NCBI GenBank assembly: GCA_034002365.1
Contig: JAVFAR010000022.1
Span: 1-28,434 of the forward strand
Length of the DNA: 28,434 nucleotides
Reading direction: 5' to 3'
DNA from: Trichloromonas sp034002365
Lineage (GTDB): Bacteria; Desulfobacterota; Desulfuromonadia; Desulfuromonadales; Trichloromonadaceae
A program made the position numbers and the translations under genes. Below the pieces are notes generated by a model. It was not told the origin of the DNA. It made no database searches and worked only from the letters and a program-made list of their open reading frames with translations. This document shows, piece after piece, positions 1-7,418 of this stretch. Within the stretch, counting starts at the first letter, position 1, and each line of letters starts with the position of its first letter.

Positions 1-281
1 ATATCGACTTCGTTTCGGCATTACCGCCGGGACTGCTCTTTTTCACCCGCAAGGACGCGGTTGAAGGGGAATATCTGGCGGTGGACCGGGGGATTCTGGT
101 GAAACAGGCCGAAACCGTCACCGTCTCGACGCGCCGCGCCGTCGGCGGCGTCCCTCTCGAAGAATTGCTGACGACGGTCAACGAGCGTTTTGTCGAACTG
201 GATGATCGCGAACGGGCCGTACGTTCGGCGGTGGCCCGCCTCGAAGCGGGCTTTCTCCGCCGGGTGATGGATCTGAAATGA
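1..281 (+). CDS. atpC: N-ATPase epsilon subunit AtpC, 3' part
   Basis: This is the C-terminal part of the epsilon subunit, a central-stalk protein of the F1 sector; the 5' end lies before the window. The frame is open from base 3 and ends with TGA at 279-281. The visible protein starts in the beta-sandwich (LPPGLLFF, then EGEYLAVDRGILVK) and runs into the two-helix C-terminal region (LEELLTTVNERFVELDDRER). Its TGA overlaps the ATG of the next gene (ATGA at 278-281), so the genes are translationally coupled. The identity rests on this partial sequence and on the operon order that follows, which is that of N-type ATPases (atpDCQRBEFAG). atpD would be just upstream. Confidence 0.85.
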   Translation, partial: IDFVSALPPGLLFFTRKDAVEGEYLAVDRGILVKQAETVTVSTRRAVGGVPLEELLTTVNERFVELDDRERAVRSAVARLEAGFLRRVMDLK

Positions 282-637
282 CCGACAAACCGCGCACGCC
301 GGATAACACACCCACCCCCGACCGGGACTTTCAGCGCCGCCTGGCCGCCAAACAGCGCCGCCGCCTGCACAGTCAGCGGCAGGGGGAACGAACGGCCTGG
401 TTCGGGCTGGGGATGTTCGGTCTGGTCGGCTGGTCGGTGGCCATTCCCACGGTGCTCTGTATCGCCCTCGGCCTCTGGCTCGACCGCACCGTGACCGGCC
501 GCTATTCCTGGACGCTGCTGCTGCTCGGTGTCGGCATCACCCTCGGCTGCCTGAACGCCTGGTACTGGGTCGGCAATGAGCGCCGGGCGATCGAACGGGA
601 GCGCCACGATCCAGAGGAGAAGGACGATGCCCTTTGA
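278..637 (+). CDS. atpQ: N-ATPase accessory membrane protein AtpQ (AtpI/AtpZ-like)
   Basis: A 119-residue protein with a charged, Arg-rich N-terminus (residues 1-38), two hydrophobic segments (about 42-68 and 78-97) and a charged tail. This is the shape of the AtpI/AtpZ-like proteins that help assemble or supply ions to the c ring. In N-ATPase operons the gene at this place, between atpC and atpR, is called atpQ. The ATG overlaps the atpC stop, and the end overlaps the start of atpR by 11 bases. Assignment is by position, length and membrane topology; the family is poorly conserved in sequence. Confidence 0.8.
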   Translation: MTDKPRTPDNTPTPDRDFQRRLAAKQRRRLHSQRQGERTAWFGLGMFGLVGWSVAIPTVLCIALGLWLDRTVTGRYSWTLLLLGVGITLGCLNAWYWVGNERRAIERERHDPEEKDDAL

Positions 638-920
638 TCCGCTTCTCATCGCCTGTGCCTTTGCTTTCGGCGCCGCCGTCGGCGGCCTCTATTTCGGCGG
701 TCTCTGGCTCACCGTGCGCCGCCTGGCGACCGCCCGGCATCCGAAAAAACTGCTGGTGATCAGTTATGGCTTGCGCCTGTCGCTTTTATTGGCGGCCTTC
801 TATCCCCTGGCCCAACAGGGTCCGGCCGCCGTCGCCGCCGCCATGGTCGGCCTGCTTCTTTCCCGCCACCTGTGGCTGGCAACCAAAGGGCGCAAGCGCC
901 CCGCTCCCCGGGAGACATGA
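627..920 (+). CDS. atpR: N-ATPase subunit AtpR
   Basis: A 97-residue protein with three predicted membrane helices (about 5-30, 42-60 and 66-82). It matches the AtpR family, which is found only in N-type ATPase operons and is thought to interact with the c subunits through conserved arginines in its helices; the Arg in GLRLSLLL and the one in LSRHLWL are candidates. The open frame extends upstream, but ATG 627 is preceded by a GAGGAGAAGG ribosome binding site and gives the expected length. The stop (918-920) overlaps the atpB start. Presence of this gene is the clearest marker that the operon is the N-type rather than the housekeeping F-type. Confidence 0.85.
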   Translation: MPFDPLLIACAFAFGAAVGGLYFGGLWLTVRRLATARHPKKLLVISYGLRLSLLLAAFYPLAQQGPAAVAAAMVGLLLSRHLWLATKGRKRPAPRET

Positions 921-1615
921 TGCAGATCAGCCCCGACCACATCCTGCTCTGGCAAGGACCGGGCTTCGCCCTGAACGCCACCCTCGCCTTCACCTGGCTG
1001 AACATGCTGATCCTGGCGGCCGGGGCGGCGGTCATCACCGGCCGCCTGACGGCCTCCGGCACCCGTTCCAAGGGGCAGAATCTCCTCGAAACCCTGGTCA
1101 TCAGCGTCTGCGGGGAACTGGAGGGGCTGGGCCTTACGCCGGCCAGGGAATTTCTCCCCTTCATCGGCACCCTTTTTCTCTTCGTACTCACCGCCAACCT
1201 GCTCTCGGTCGTCCCCGGCTATCAGCCGCCCACCGGTTCCCTTTCCACCACCACGGCCCTGGCCCTGTGCGTGTTCGTCGCCGTCCCCTGGTGGGGAATC
1301 AAACGCCAGGGGGTGCGCAACTATCTCAAGCTCTACCTGGAGCCGACGCCGCTCATGCTCCCCTTCAACATCTTCGGCGAACTGGCGCGGACCCTGGCCC
1401 TGGCGGTGCGCCTCTTCGGCAACATCATGAGCGGAACGATGATCGCCGCCATCCTCCTGACCGTCGCCCCGCTCCTCATCCCGGTTATCATGAATCTCCT
1501 CGGACTGATCATCGGCGTCATCCAGGCCTACATCTTCGCCATCCTCGCCGCCGTCTACATCGCCGCCGCCGTACAGACGCGGGAGGGGGAGGAACGAGTG
1601 AGGAGTGAGGGGTGA
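917..1615 (+). CDS. atpB: N-ATPase subunit a (F0)
   Basis: The a subunit forms the ion half-channels next to the rotating c ring. The 232-residue protein has five to six hydrophobic segments. The essential arginine sits in the motif AVRLFGN (R165), within the typical stretch FGELARTLALAVRLFGN. The C-terminal helix region (IIGVIQAYIFAILAAVYI) is also typical. ATG 917 overlaps the atpR stop in ATGA; a second ATG follows at 920 and cannot be excluded. The last codons (EGEERVRSEG) run into a purine-rich heptamer repeat at the stop, so the extreme C-terminus may vary between strains. Confidence 0.93.
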   Translation: MMQISPDHILLWQGPGFALNATLAFTWLNMLILAAGAAVITGRLTASGTRSKGQNLLETLVISVCGELEGLGLTPAREFLPFIGTLFLFVLTANLLSVVPGYQPPTGSLSTTTALALCVFVAVPWWGIKRQGVRNYLKLYLEPTPLMLPFNIFGELARTLALAVRLFGNIMSGTMIAAILLTVAPLLIPVIMNLLGLIIGVIQAYIFAILAAVYIAAAVQTREGEERVRSEG

Positions 1616-1618
1616 GGT
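1598..1618 (+). repeat. Three purine-rich heptamers GTGAGGN
   Basis: GTGAGGA, GTGAGGG and GTGAGGT follow one another with a 7-base period across the stop codon of atpB (TGA 1613-1615). They lie directly before the longer CAACTAC array and share its period, so the two may have grown by the same slippage process. Confidence 0.8.
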
Positions 1619-1620
1619 GC

Positions 1621-1704
1621 CAACTACCAACTACCAACTACCAACTACCAACTACCAACTACCAACTACCAACTACCAACTACCAACTACCAACTACCAA
1701 CGAC
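1621..1704 (+). repeat. Heptamer tandem array (CAACTAC)x11 plus one variant
   Basis: Eleven perfect copies of CAACTAC (1621-1697) are followed by one copy with a T-to-G change (CAACGAC, 1698-1704). The array fills almost the whole atpB-atpE gap and ends one base before the atpE ribosome binding site. The coding strand from 1620 to 1701 contains no G at all, so the transcript should be largely unpaired here. Copy number in such short perfect repeats changes easily by slippage. Confidence 0.98.
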
Positions 1705-1705
1705 C

Positions 1706-1712
1706 AAAGGAG
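1706..1712 (+). promoter_or_regulatory. Strong ribosome binding site of atpE
   Basis: AAAGGAG lies five bases ahead of ATG 1718, directly at the end of the heptamer array. It fixes the atpE start and places the repeat where an upstream translation-enhancing leader would be. Confidence 0.8.
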
Positions 1713-1717
1713 CCCAT

Positions 1718-1999
1718 ATGGACATTCTCGGATGGATCGCCGTCGCTTCGATTTTCTCCGCCGGCCTGTGCATGGGCATCGGCGCCATCGGCCCGGCCCT
1801 CGGCGAAGGCCGCGCCCTGGCCCAGGCCCTGAGCGCCCTGGCCCAGCAGCCCGATGAAGCCAACACCATTACCCGCACCCTCTTCGTCGGCATGGCCATG
1901 GTCGAATCGACGGGCATCTACTGCTTCGTCGTCACCATGATCCTGCTCTTCGCCAACCCCTTCTGGAACCACTTCATCAAGCTGGCGGCGGAGAAGTAG
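1718..1999 (+). CDS. atpE: N-ATPase subunit c, predicted Na+-binding
   Basis: The c subunit forms the membrane ring that carries the coupling ion. The 93-residue hairpin has helices at about 3-40 and 50-85 with a polar loop (AQQPDEAN). Ion-site residues are visible: E30 in helix 1 (PALGEGRA), and E63-S64-T65 with Y68 in helix 2 (VESTGIY). The ES/T plus Tyr pattern is that of Na+-binding c rings, and a helix-1 Glu is characteristic of N-ATPases. Na+ translocation is therefore inferred, not shown. The start has its own strong RBS, and the stop is immediately followed by the atpF start at 2000. Confidence 0.93.
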   Translation: MDILGWIAVASIFSAGLCMGIGAIGPALGEGRALAQALSALAQQPDEANTITRTLFVGMAMVESTGIYCFVVTMILLFANPFWNHFIKLAAEK

Positions 2000-2797
2000 A
2001 TGCTCATCGACTGGACCACGGTCGCCTTTCAGCTTTTCAACTTCCTGCTGCTGGTCGTGCTGCTCAAACGCTTCCTCTATGGCCCGATCACCCGCGCCAT
2101 GGACCGGCGTGAAGAAGAGCTGGCCGAAGTTCGGGCCGAGGCTCTGCGCCTGCGCGCCGAAGCCGAGACCGCCCTCGACAGCTACCTGCGCCAACAGCGG
2201 AAACTGGAAGAACAGAGCGACGAACTGCTGCGCCAAGCGACGGAAGAGGCCGAGGCCCGGCGCCGGGAGCTGCTTTCCCAGGCACGCGCCGAAGCCGAAG
2301 CCCAGCGCGATCAGTGGCGTCAGGCCCTGCACAGTCAACAGCGGGAATTTCTCGCCGAAGTGCAACAGCGCTCGGTGACCGGCGTCCTCACCCTGGCCCG
2401 CCGGGCGCTGGCCGAGTTGACCGATGAAAAACTGGAGAACGCCCTCGCCCAGGCGCTGCTGACCCGTCTGCGGGAACTGCCGGAGACGGACCAGGCCCGC
2501 TTCCTGGCGGCGGCCCGTTCGGGACGGCTGGTTGCACGGGGCGGCTTCGCGGCGGACGAGGACTTGCGGCTCAGGCTGGGACAAGCCCTGGGCGGCCGGC
2601 TCGGCGCTCCGGTCCAACTGGCCTGGGAAGAATCCCCCGAAGCGACTCTCGACATCGAAATCATCGGTGACGGTCTGCGCCTGGCCTGGGGCGTCTCGGG
2701 CTATCTGGAGGAGGTCCGGGAAAGGGTGCGGAAGCTGTTTGAAGAGCAGGGGCGCGTGGGCCTAAACGGAACCGATGCCGCGCTGGAGGAACCATGA
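2000..2797 (+). CDS. atpF: N-ATPase subunit b with delta-like C-terminal part
   Basis: A 265-residue b subunit, the peripheral stalk. One N-terminal membrane helix (about 6-26, FQLFNFLLLVVLLKRFLYGP) is followed by a long charged coiled coil rich in Glu, Ala and Arg (about 35-140). It is much longer than an ordinary b subunit (about 155-170). The extra C-terminal region (about 150-265) contains a stretch resembling the end of the delta subunit (TLDIEIIGDGLRLAWGVSGY). No separate atpH is present in the visible operon, as is usual for N-ATPases, so the extension probably replaces delta. It starts directly after the atpE stop and overlaps atpA by four bases (ATGA). Confidence 0.9.
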   Translation: MLIDWTTVAFQLFNFLLLVVLLKRFLYGPITRAMDRREEELAEVRAEALRLRAEAETALDSYLRQQRKLEEQSDELLRQATEEAEARRRELLSQARAEAEAQRDQWRQALHSQQREFLAEVQQRSVTGVLTLARRALAELTDEKLENALAQALLTRLRELPETDQARFLAAARSGRLVARGGFAADEDLRLRLGQALGGRLGAPVQLAWEESPEATLDIEIIGDGLRLAWGVSGYLEEVRERVRKLFEEQGRVGLNGTDAALEEP

Positions 2798-4344
2798 AAC
2801 GGACCCCGGAAAGTCTGACGGCGGCGTTGGATGCGGCCATGGCCACCCTGAACGAGGCGGCCGCGGGGGGTCAGGCGCGCCTGACCCCGGAAGAAATCGG
2901 CCACATCACCTATATCGGCAAGGGCATCGCCCTGGTCGACGGGCTGCCCGGCGTGCGCAGTGAAGAGTTGCTGGTCCTGGGAGACGGCATTCAAGGCCTG
3001 GTCTTCAATATCGATCCCGAACAGGTCGGCGTCATTCTCCTAGGGGATTACGGCACCCTCGGCGCCGGCGATCTGGTTCGGCGCGGCGGCGAAGTGCTGG
3101 CGGTGCCGGTCGGGGAGGATCTGCTCGGACGGGTCGTCGATCCCCTCGGGCGTCCCCGCGACAGCCGGGGAGCGCCCGTCTGCACTGAGCGGCTGCCCGT
3201 CGAACGGCCGGCGGCGGAAGTCATGGACCGGGCGCCGGTCACCGTCCCCCTGGCCACGGGGATCAAGGTCATCGACGCCCTGATTCCCATCGGCCGCGGC
3301 CAGCGGGAACTGATTCTCGGCGACCGGCAGACCGGCAAAAGCGCCATCGCCATCGACACCATCGTCAACCAGCGCGGGAAAAATGTCGTCTGTATCTACT
3401 GCGCCATCGGCCAACGCTCGGCGAGCATCGCCCGGGTGATCGAACAGCTGCGCCGGCATGGGGCGCTCGATTACACCCTGGTCGTGGTCGCCGAAGGGGA
3501 TGACCCGCCGGGTCTGCAATACATCGCCCCCTACGCCGCCACCAGCATGGGGGAATTTTTCATGGAGCAGGGGCGCGACGTGCTCGTGGTCTACGACGAT
3601 CTCACCCAGCACGCCCGCGCCTACCGGGAACTCTCCCTGCTGCTGCGGCGGCCGCCGGGGCGGGAAGCTTTCCCCGGCGACATCTTCTATCTGCACTCGC
3701 GCCTGCTCGAACGCTCCACCCGCCTGCGCGACGAGCGGGGGGGCGGCACTCTCACCGCTTTGCCGATCATCGAAACCGAGGCGCAGAATCTGTCGGCCTA
3801 CATCCCGACCAACCTCATTTCCATCACCGATGGCCAGATCTACCTGTCTCCGCAACTTTTCCAGAAGGGCCTGCTTCCTCCGGTGGACGTCGGCAAGTCG
3901 GTGTCGCGGGTCGGCGGCAAGACCCAACTCCCCGCTTACCGGGCGGTAGCCGCCGATCTCAAACTGAGCTACGCTCAATTCGAAGAGCTGGAAATTTTCT
4001 CCCGCTTCGGCACCCGCCTGGATGACGAAACCCGCCGCACCCTGGAACGGGGACGCAAGGTGCGCGGCATTCTTAAACAGCCCCAGCTCTCCCCCCTGAG
4101 CCCCGCCGAGCAGGTCATGGTGCTCTACGCCGTCACCCAGGGACTCTTCGACGCCATCCCGGAGACCGGATTGCCCCAGGCCGAAGCCGCCGTCGTCGCC
4201 GCCCTGGGCACGCTCCCCGAAATCGCCCGCGCCATCGACCAGGGAGAAACCTTGAAAGCCGAGGCTCTCGAAGCCGTCCTCGCGGCGGCGCGAAAAGCCG
4301 TGTCGCTCTTGCTGGGCACGGGAGAAACGGCAGACGATCGCTGA
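2794..4344 (+). CDS. atpA: N-ATPase subunit alpha (F1)
   Basis: The alpha subunit makes up the catalytic head with beta. The 516-residue protein carries the Walker A loop GDRQTGKSA (176-184), the Walker B-like LVVYDD (about 265-270), the YAATSMGE segment (about 247-254) and the arginine finger in SVSRVGG (R372). Length and domain order (beta barrel, nucleotide-binding core, helical C-terminus) are normal for the family. ATG 2794 overlaps the atpF stop, and TGGAGGA lies just upstream. The gene is followed by a 145-base gap occupied by a repeat, in contrast to the tight spacing elsewhere in the operon. Confidence 0.95.
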   Translation: MKRTPESLTAALDAAMATLNEAAAGGQARLTPEEIGHITYIGKGIALVDGLPGVRSEELLVLGDGIQGLVFNIDPEQVGVILLGDYGTLGAGDLVRRGGEVLAVPVGEDLLGRVVDPLGRPRDSRGAPVCTERLPVERPAAEVMDRAPVTVPLATGIKVIDALIPIGRGQRELILGDRQTGKSAIAIDTIVNQRGKNVVCIYCAIGQRSASIARVIEQLRRHGALDYTLVVVAEGDDPPGLQYIAPYAATSMGEFFMEQGRDVLVVYDDLTQHARAYRELSLLLRRPPGREAFPGDIFYLHSRLLERSTRLRDERGGGTLTALPIIETEAQNLSAYIPTNLISITDGQIYLSPQLFQKGLLPPVDVGKSVSRVGGKTQLPAYRAVAADLKLSYAQFEELEIFSRFGTRLDDETRRTLERGRKVRGILKQPQLSPLSPAEQVMVLYAVTQGLFDAIPETGLPQAEAAVVAALGTLPEIARAIDQGETLKAEALEAVLAAARKAVSLLLGTGETADDR

Positions 4345-4355
4345 AACCGTTACCG

Positions 4356-4475
4356 GGCTGATCAAAAATGTCCAGGCGCAAGGCGCCCGAAATTCGAGGA
4401 GCGAGGCGCACCTGTAAGGTACGTCGCAACGACGAGGATGAGGGCAAAGCCGCGAATGGGCGTTTTTCATCAGCC
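4356..4475 (+). repeat. Inverted-ended intergenic repeat element between atpA and atpG
   Basis: About 120 bases bounded by imperfect inverted ends: GGCTGATCAAAAATG at the left and the complement of GGCTGATGAAAAACG at the right (13 of 15 match). An internal hairpin centres on ACCTGTAAGGT near 4410. The general look (AAGGCGCCCGAAATTCGAGG, then a short hairpin, then GAGGATGAGGGCAAAGC) resembles dispersed intergenic repeats I know from deltaproteobacterial genomes. That resemblance is from memory and needs a genome search. It carries no plausible gene. The atpG RBS (AGGAG, 4480-4484) lies just beyond it. Confidence 0.65.
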
Positions 4476-4489
4476 TTCCAGGAGCGAGG

Positions 4490-5362
4490 ATGGAAACCCT
4501 GCAAGACATCCAGCACCGCATCCGCGGCACCGCCGATCTGCATGCCGTGGTGCGCACCATGAAATCCCTGGCGGCGGTGAACCTCCGGCAGTACGAAAAG
4601 GCCATGCTCTCCCTCGGGGATTACCGGCAATCGGTGGAACTCGGTCTGCGCGGGGTGCTGCGTCTGCGCCCGCTGTTGCCGCGCACGCCGGAGCCCCGGC
4701 GGGGCGTGGTGCTGATCCTCGGTTCCGATCAGGGGATGGCCGGACGCTTCAACGAAGTCCTTCTTGACTTCGCCGAAGAGCACCTGCGCGAACAGCCGCC
4801 GCCCGAAGCGGGCTGGGAGTTCTGGGCGGCGGGAGCGAAAATGACCGGCGGCACCGAGGACCGTTTCCATCCTCCCCGCGAAGATTTTCCCCTCCCCGCT
4901 TCTTCCCACCAGATTACCGCGACGGTGCAGGAAGTCGTGCTGCGCTTCGAGGCCGCCTGCCGCGAGGGGGGGGAAACCCGCCTGCTGCTGTTGCACAACC
5001 AGCCCAACCCCGGCGCCGGGTACCGCCAGCGCCAGGCGATCCTCCACCCTCACGACCGGCGCTGGCTGGAGACCATCGGCGGTCAGACCTGGCCCGGCCG
5101 CGCCCTCCCCGCCCACACCCTGCCCGCCGACCGGCTCCTTGCCGCGCTGCTGCGGGAACATCTCTTCATCTCCCTCTTCGAGGCCTTCGCCGCCTCCCTC
5201 GCCGCCGAAAATGCCGCCCGCCTGGCCGCCATGCAGCAGGCGGAAAAAAAGATCGAGGAAATGACCCTCGATCTCACCGCCCGCTTCAACCACCTGCGCC
5301 AAACCCAGATCACCGAAGAACTCCTCGACGTCATTTCCGGCTTCGAAGCGCTGTCCAATTGA
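4490..5362 (+). CDS. atpG: N-ATPase subunit gamma
   Basis: Gamma is the rotating central shaft. The 290-residue protein has the expected N-terminal helix (METLQDIQHRIRGTADL followed by the conserved RTMKSLAAVN) and C-terminal helix (ENAARLAAMQQAEKKI, then a long helix ending in ITEELLDVISGFEAL). The central globular part (VVLILGSDQGMAGRFNE) is also recognisable. It is the last gene of the operon. ATG 4490 has AGGAG five bases upstream. No convincing intrinsic terminator follows: a T8 run near 5420 lacks a stem before it. Confidence 0.9.
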   Translation: METLQDIQHRIRGTADLHAVVRTMKSLAAVNLRQYEKAMLSLGDYRQSVELGLRGVLRLRPLLPRTPEPRRGVVLILGSDQGMAGRFNEVLLDFAEEHLREQPPPEAGWEFWAAGAKMTGGTEDRFHPPREDFPLPASSHQITATVQEVVLRFEAACREGGETRLLLLHNQPNPGAGYRQRQAILHPHDRRWLETIGGQTWPGRALPAHTLPADRLLAALLREHLFISLFEAFAASLAAENAARLAAMQQAEKKIEEMTLDLTARFNHLRQTQITEELLDVISGFEALSN

Positions 5363-5462
5363 TTCAATAAAACCGGGCGAATGGCAGAGTACATCCGCTA
5401 ACTAAAGCATTCTCCTGTTTTTTTTATGGACGCCGGTGCATCATTCCCCGTAAGATGAAAAA

Positions 5463-5477
5463 CGGCTTTAAAAGCCG
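5463..5477 (+). other. Small hairpin ahead of the FKBP gene
   Basis: CGGCTT-taa-AAGCCG forms a 6-bp stem in the 147-base gap between atpG and the isomerase gene. It is not followed by a T run, so it is a weak candidate for a transcript end or a leader structure. The rest of this gap shows no clear promoter. Confidence 0.35.
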
Positions 5478-5509
5478 GATCTCTCATTTATGCACGGAAG
5501 GAAACCTGA

Positions 5510-6001
5510 ATGGCACAGGCAAAAAAAGGTGATCGCGTCACCATCAACTTTATCGGCACCCTTGAGGACGGCACGGTTTTCGACACCACCTTTCCCGATC
5601 CCGAGGCCGCTTGCAGCACCGACGACTGCGGTTTGGACGATTGCGGCTGCTGTGATGAAAGCGGTCCCATGGAACTCGTCATCGGCGAAGACGATTTCTT
5701 CACCCAGATCGAGGAAGCGCTGGTCGGCATGGCCCCCGGCGAGAAGAAGACCGTAAAAATCCCGGCCGAAGATGCTTTCGGCGAATATGATGAGGACAAG
5801 GTCTTCACCGTTCCCCGCAGCGAAATCCCCGACGACATCTACCCCGAAGTCGGCCAGGAACTGGAACTGACCGGCGAAGATGATGAAGTCATCGAAGTGA
5901 CGGTCGTCGAAGTGGACGACGAGCACATCACCCTCGACGCCAATCATCCCTTGGCGGGAGAAGATCTCAGCTACGAGGTGGAGCTCTACGAAATCCTCTA
6001 G
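5510..6001 (+). CDS. FKBP-type peptidyl-prolyl isomerase, SlyD-like, with Cys cluster
   Basis: A 163-residue cytoplasmic prolyl isomerase/chaperone of the SlyD group. The FKBP core is seen in GDRVTINFIGTLEDGTVFDTT and MELVIGEDDFFTQIEEALVGM, followed by the inserted chaperone (IF) domain (about 93-147: AFGEYDEDKVFTVPRSEI and VGQELELTGEDDEVIEVTV) and the closing strand LSYEVELYEIL. Oddly, residues 32-52 between the first strand-loop and MELVIGE hold five cysteines (C35, C40, C45, C47, C48) among many aspartates, a likely metal site. The His-rich tail of classical SlyD is absent. The protein is very acidic. GGAAGGA upstream supports ATG 5510; a strong terminator follows. Confidence 0.9.
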   Translation: MAQAKKGDRVTINFIGTLEDGTVFDTTFPDPEAACSTDDCGLDDCGCCDESGPMELVIGEDDFFTQIEEALVGMAPGEKKTVKIPAEDAFGEYDEDKVFTVPRSEIPDDIYPEVGQELELTGEDDEVIEVTVVEVDDEHITLDANHPLAGEDLSYEVELYEIL

Positions 6002-6024
6002 CCAACCGTCGCGACGTTAAACAC

Positions 6025-6067
6025 AAGACGAAAGCCCCCGGAACTCAATTCCGGGGGCTTTCGTCTT
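6025..6067 (+). terminator. Intrinsic terminator after the FKBP gene
   Basis: A perfect 19-bp inverted repeat (6025-6043 and 6049-6067) with the five-base loop CTCAA. The stem has a GC core (GCCCCCGGAA) flanked by AAGACGAAA/TTTCGTCTT. It begins 23 bases after the stop codon. Confidence 0.9.
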
Positions 6068-6085
6068 GGCGATACGCGTCAGGAG

Positions 6086-6121
6086 AACGAAAAGCCCCGG
6101 CGGTTGCCGGGGCTTTTCGTT
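6086..6121 (-). terminator. Intrinsic terminator for the convergent MFS gene
   Basis: A perfect 16-bp inverted repeat (6086-6101 and 6106-6121) with a four-base loop, ending in CTTTTCGTT on either strand. It lies 22 bases beyond the stop of the minus-strand MFS gene and may also back up the preceding terminator. Both hairpins share the CGAAA(A)GCCCC core. Confidence 0.85.
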
Positions 6122-6143
6122 TCATGCGTGTCGCGGAAGAAGC

Positions 6144-7418
6144 TTACTTGATCTTCTGAGCCACCAGGTCTTCTTCTTCGATGCCCACCGGTACTTCGGC
6201 GGCAACCTTGACCTTCTTGGGCTTGAGGGTCATGGCCATCATCGCGCCAACCAGGAGCATCACGCCGGCGGTGACGAAGGAGACCGTGAAGCCGCCGAAT
6301 TTAGCGTTCAGGATGCCCGAGAGTTTCACCAGGAAGAAAGCGCCGACGCCCCAGGCGGTGAAGAGGAAGCCGTAGTTCATGCCGTAGTTCTTGGTGCCCC
6401 AGTAGTCCTTGGCGAAGGACGGGAAGAGGGACAGGTTGGTGCCGTAGTTGAAGCCGATGAAGGTGGCCAGCAGGGTGATGATAAGGCCGCTGGAGGCATC
6501 GTTGGCGACGATGGGGATGGCGACGAACATCAGGACGGCCTGGAAGAGCATCATGATGCACAGGGTGGCGGCGCGGCCGATCTTGTCGGAGAGAACCCCG
6601 GCGCCGATGCGGCCGGCGGCGTTACCAATCGCCATGACGGCGACGGCGATGAAAGCGTACTCGCCCATGCTCTTCTTGGCCAGGCCGGCGATGCTGCCGA
6701 TAACCATGAGGCCGGCGCCGGCGCCGATGAAGTAAGTCAGCCAGCAGGTGTAGAAGCGGCCTTCTTTAAGCATCTGGGTCGGGGTTTTGTCTTCAACATG
6801 GCTCTTCTTGGCGGCGGCGCTGCCGGCGGCCGGGGTACCGGCGGGAATGTAGCCGGCCGGGGGATTGACTACCAGGGTGGCCATGCCGCAGACGATGGCG
6901 ATAAAGGCGACGCCGAGGATGAACATGGTGTTATGCAGGCCGTAGGCGCCCAGCAGGTACTGGCAGGTCGGCGCCAGGTAAACCGGGGCGACACCGAAGC
7001 CGGCGACAACGATCCCGGCGATCAGGCCGGTTTTCGCCGGGGGGAACCATTTGAGAGCGGGCGGAGTGGCCGCCGAGTAGCCGAAACCGATGCCCGCGCC
7101 GGCGAAAACGCCGAAGCCGAGGATCCAGCCCCAGTAGCTGGAGGTCTGGGAGCAGATGATGAAGCCCGCGCCGACCAGCAGACCGCCGAGGATGGCGGTA
7201 AGCCGGGGGCCAACCTTATCCTGCATCTTGCCGCCGAGGATCATGGCCACGGCAAAGACCAGACAGGCATAGGCATAGGGGTCGCCGGCGCCTTCGAACA
7301 GTTTGCCGATTTCGCCTCTCAGCATGCTGTAGGCATAAAGGATACCCAGAGCCAGGTTGATTCCGAGTCCGGCCATCGTTACGGTCCAACCTCTGTTTTT
7401 CACTTGTTGGCTAGTCAT
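6144..7418 (-). CDS. OFA-family MFS transporter
   Basis: A 424-residue major facilitator carrier of the oxalate/formate antiporter (OFA) type with about 12 membrane helices. Visible marks are LGINLALGILYAYSMLRGEI at the start of helix 1, the loop GGKMQDKVGPR between helices 2 and 3, the Gly-rich helix GFGVFAGAGIGFGYS, a central cytoplasmic loop (about 210-235, AAKKSHVEDKTPTQM) and the second-half loop GVLSDKIGRAA. OFA members in this group of bacteria are often tied to small carboxylates, but the substrate cannot be read from sequence. ATG 7418 is supported by AAGGAGG eight bases upstream (7427-7433). However, the frame is open upstream without a stop (see the next entry), so a longer product is possible. 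Confidence 0.88.
   Translation of the reverse strand: MTSQQVKNRGWTVTMAGLGINLALGILYAYSMLRGEIGKLFEGAGDPYAYACLVFAVAMILGGKMQDKVGPRLTAILGGLLVGAGFIICSQTSSYWGWILGFGVFAGAGIGFGYSAATPPALKWFPPAKTGLIAGIVVAGFGVAPVYLAPTCQYLLGAYGLHNTMFILGVAFIAIVCGMATLVVNPPAGYIPAGTPAAGSAAAKKSHVEDKTPTQMLKEGRFYTCWLTYFIGAGAGLMVIGSIAGLAKKSMGEYAFIAVAVMAIGNAAGRIGAGVLSDKIGRAATLCIMMLFQAVLMFVAIPIVANDASSGLIITLLATFIGFNYGTNLSLFPSFAKDYWGTKNYGMNYGFLFTAWGVGAFFLVKLSGILNAKFGGFTVSFVTAGVMLLVGAMMAMTLKPKKVKVAAEVPVGIEEEDLVAQKIK

Noticed and set aside
1621..1704. CRISPR-like array
   Set aside because: The unit is 7 bases with no spacers and no cas genes are present; it is a simple tandem repeat.
1605..1857. Open frames encoding repeated PTTNYQL across the heptamer array
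   Set aside because: Seven-base repeats without stops stay open in several frames. The frames run into atpE out of frame and have no ribosome binding site.
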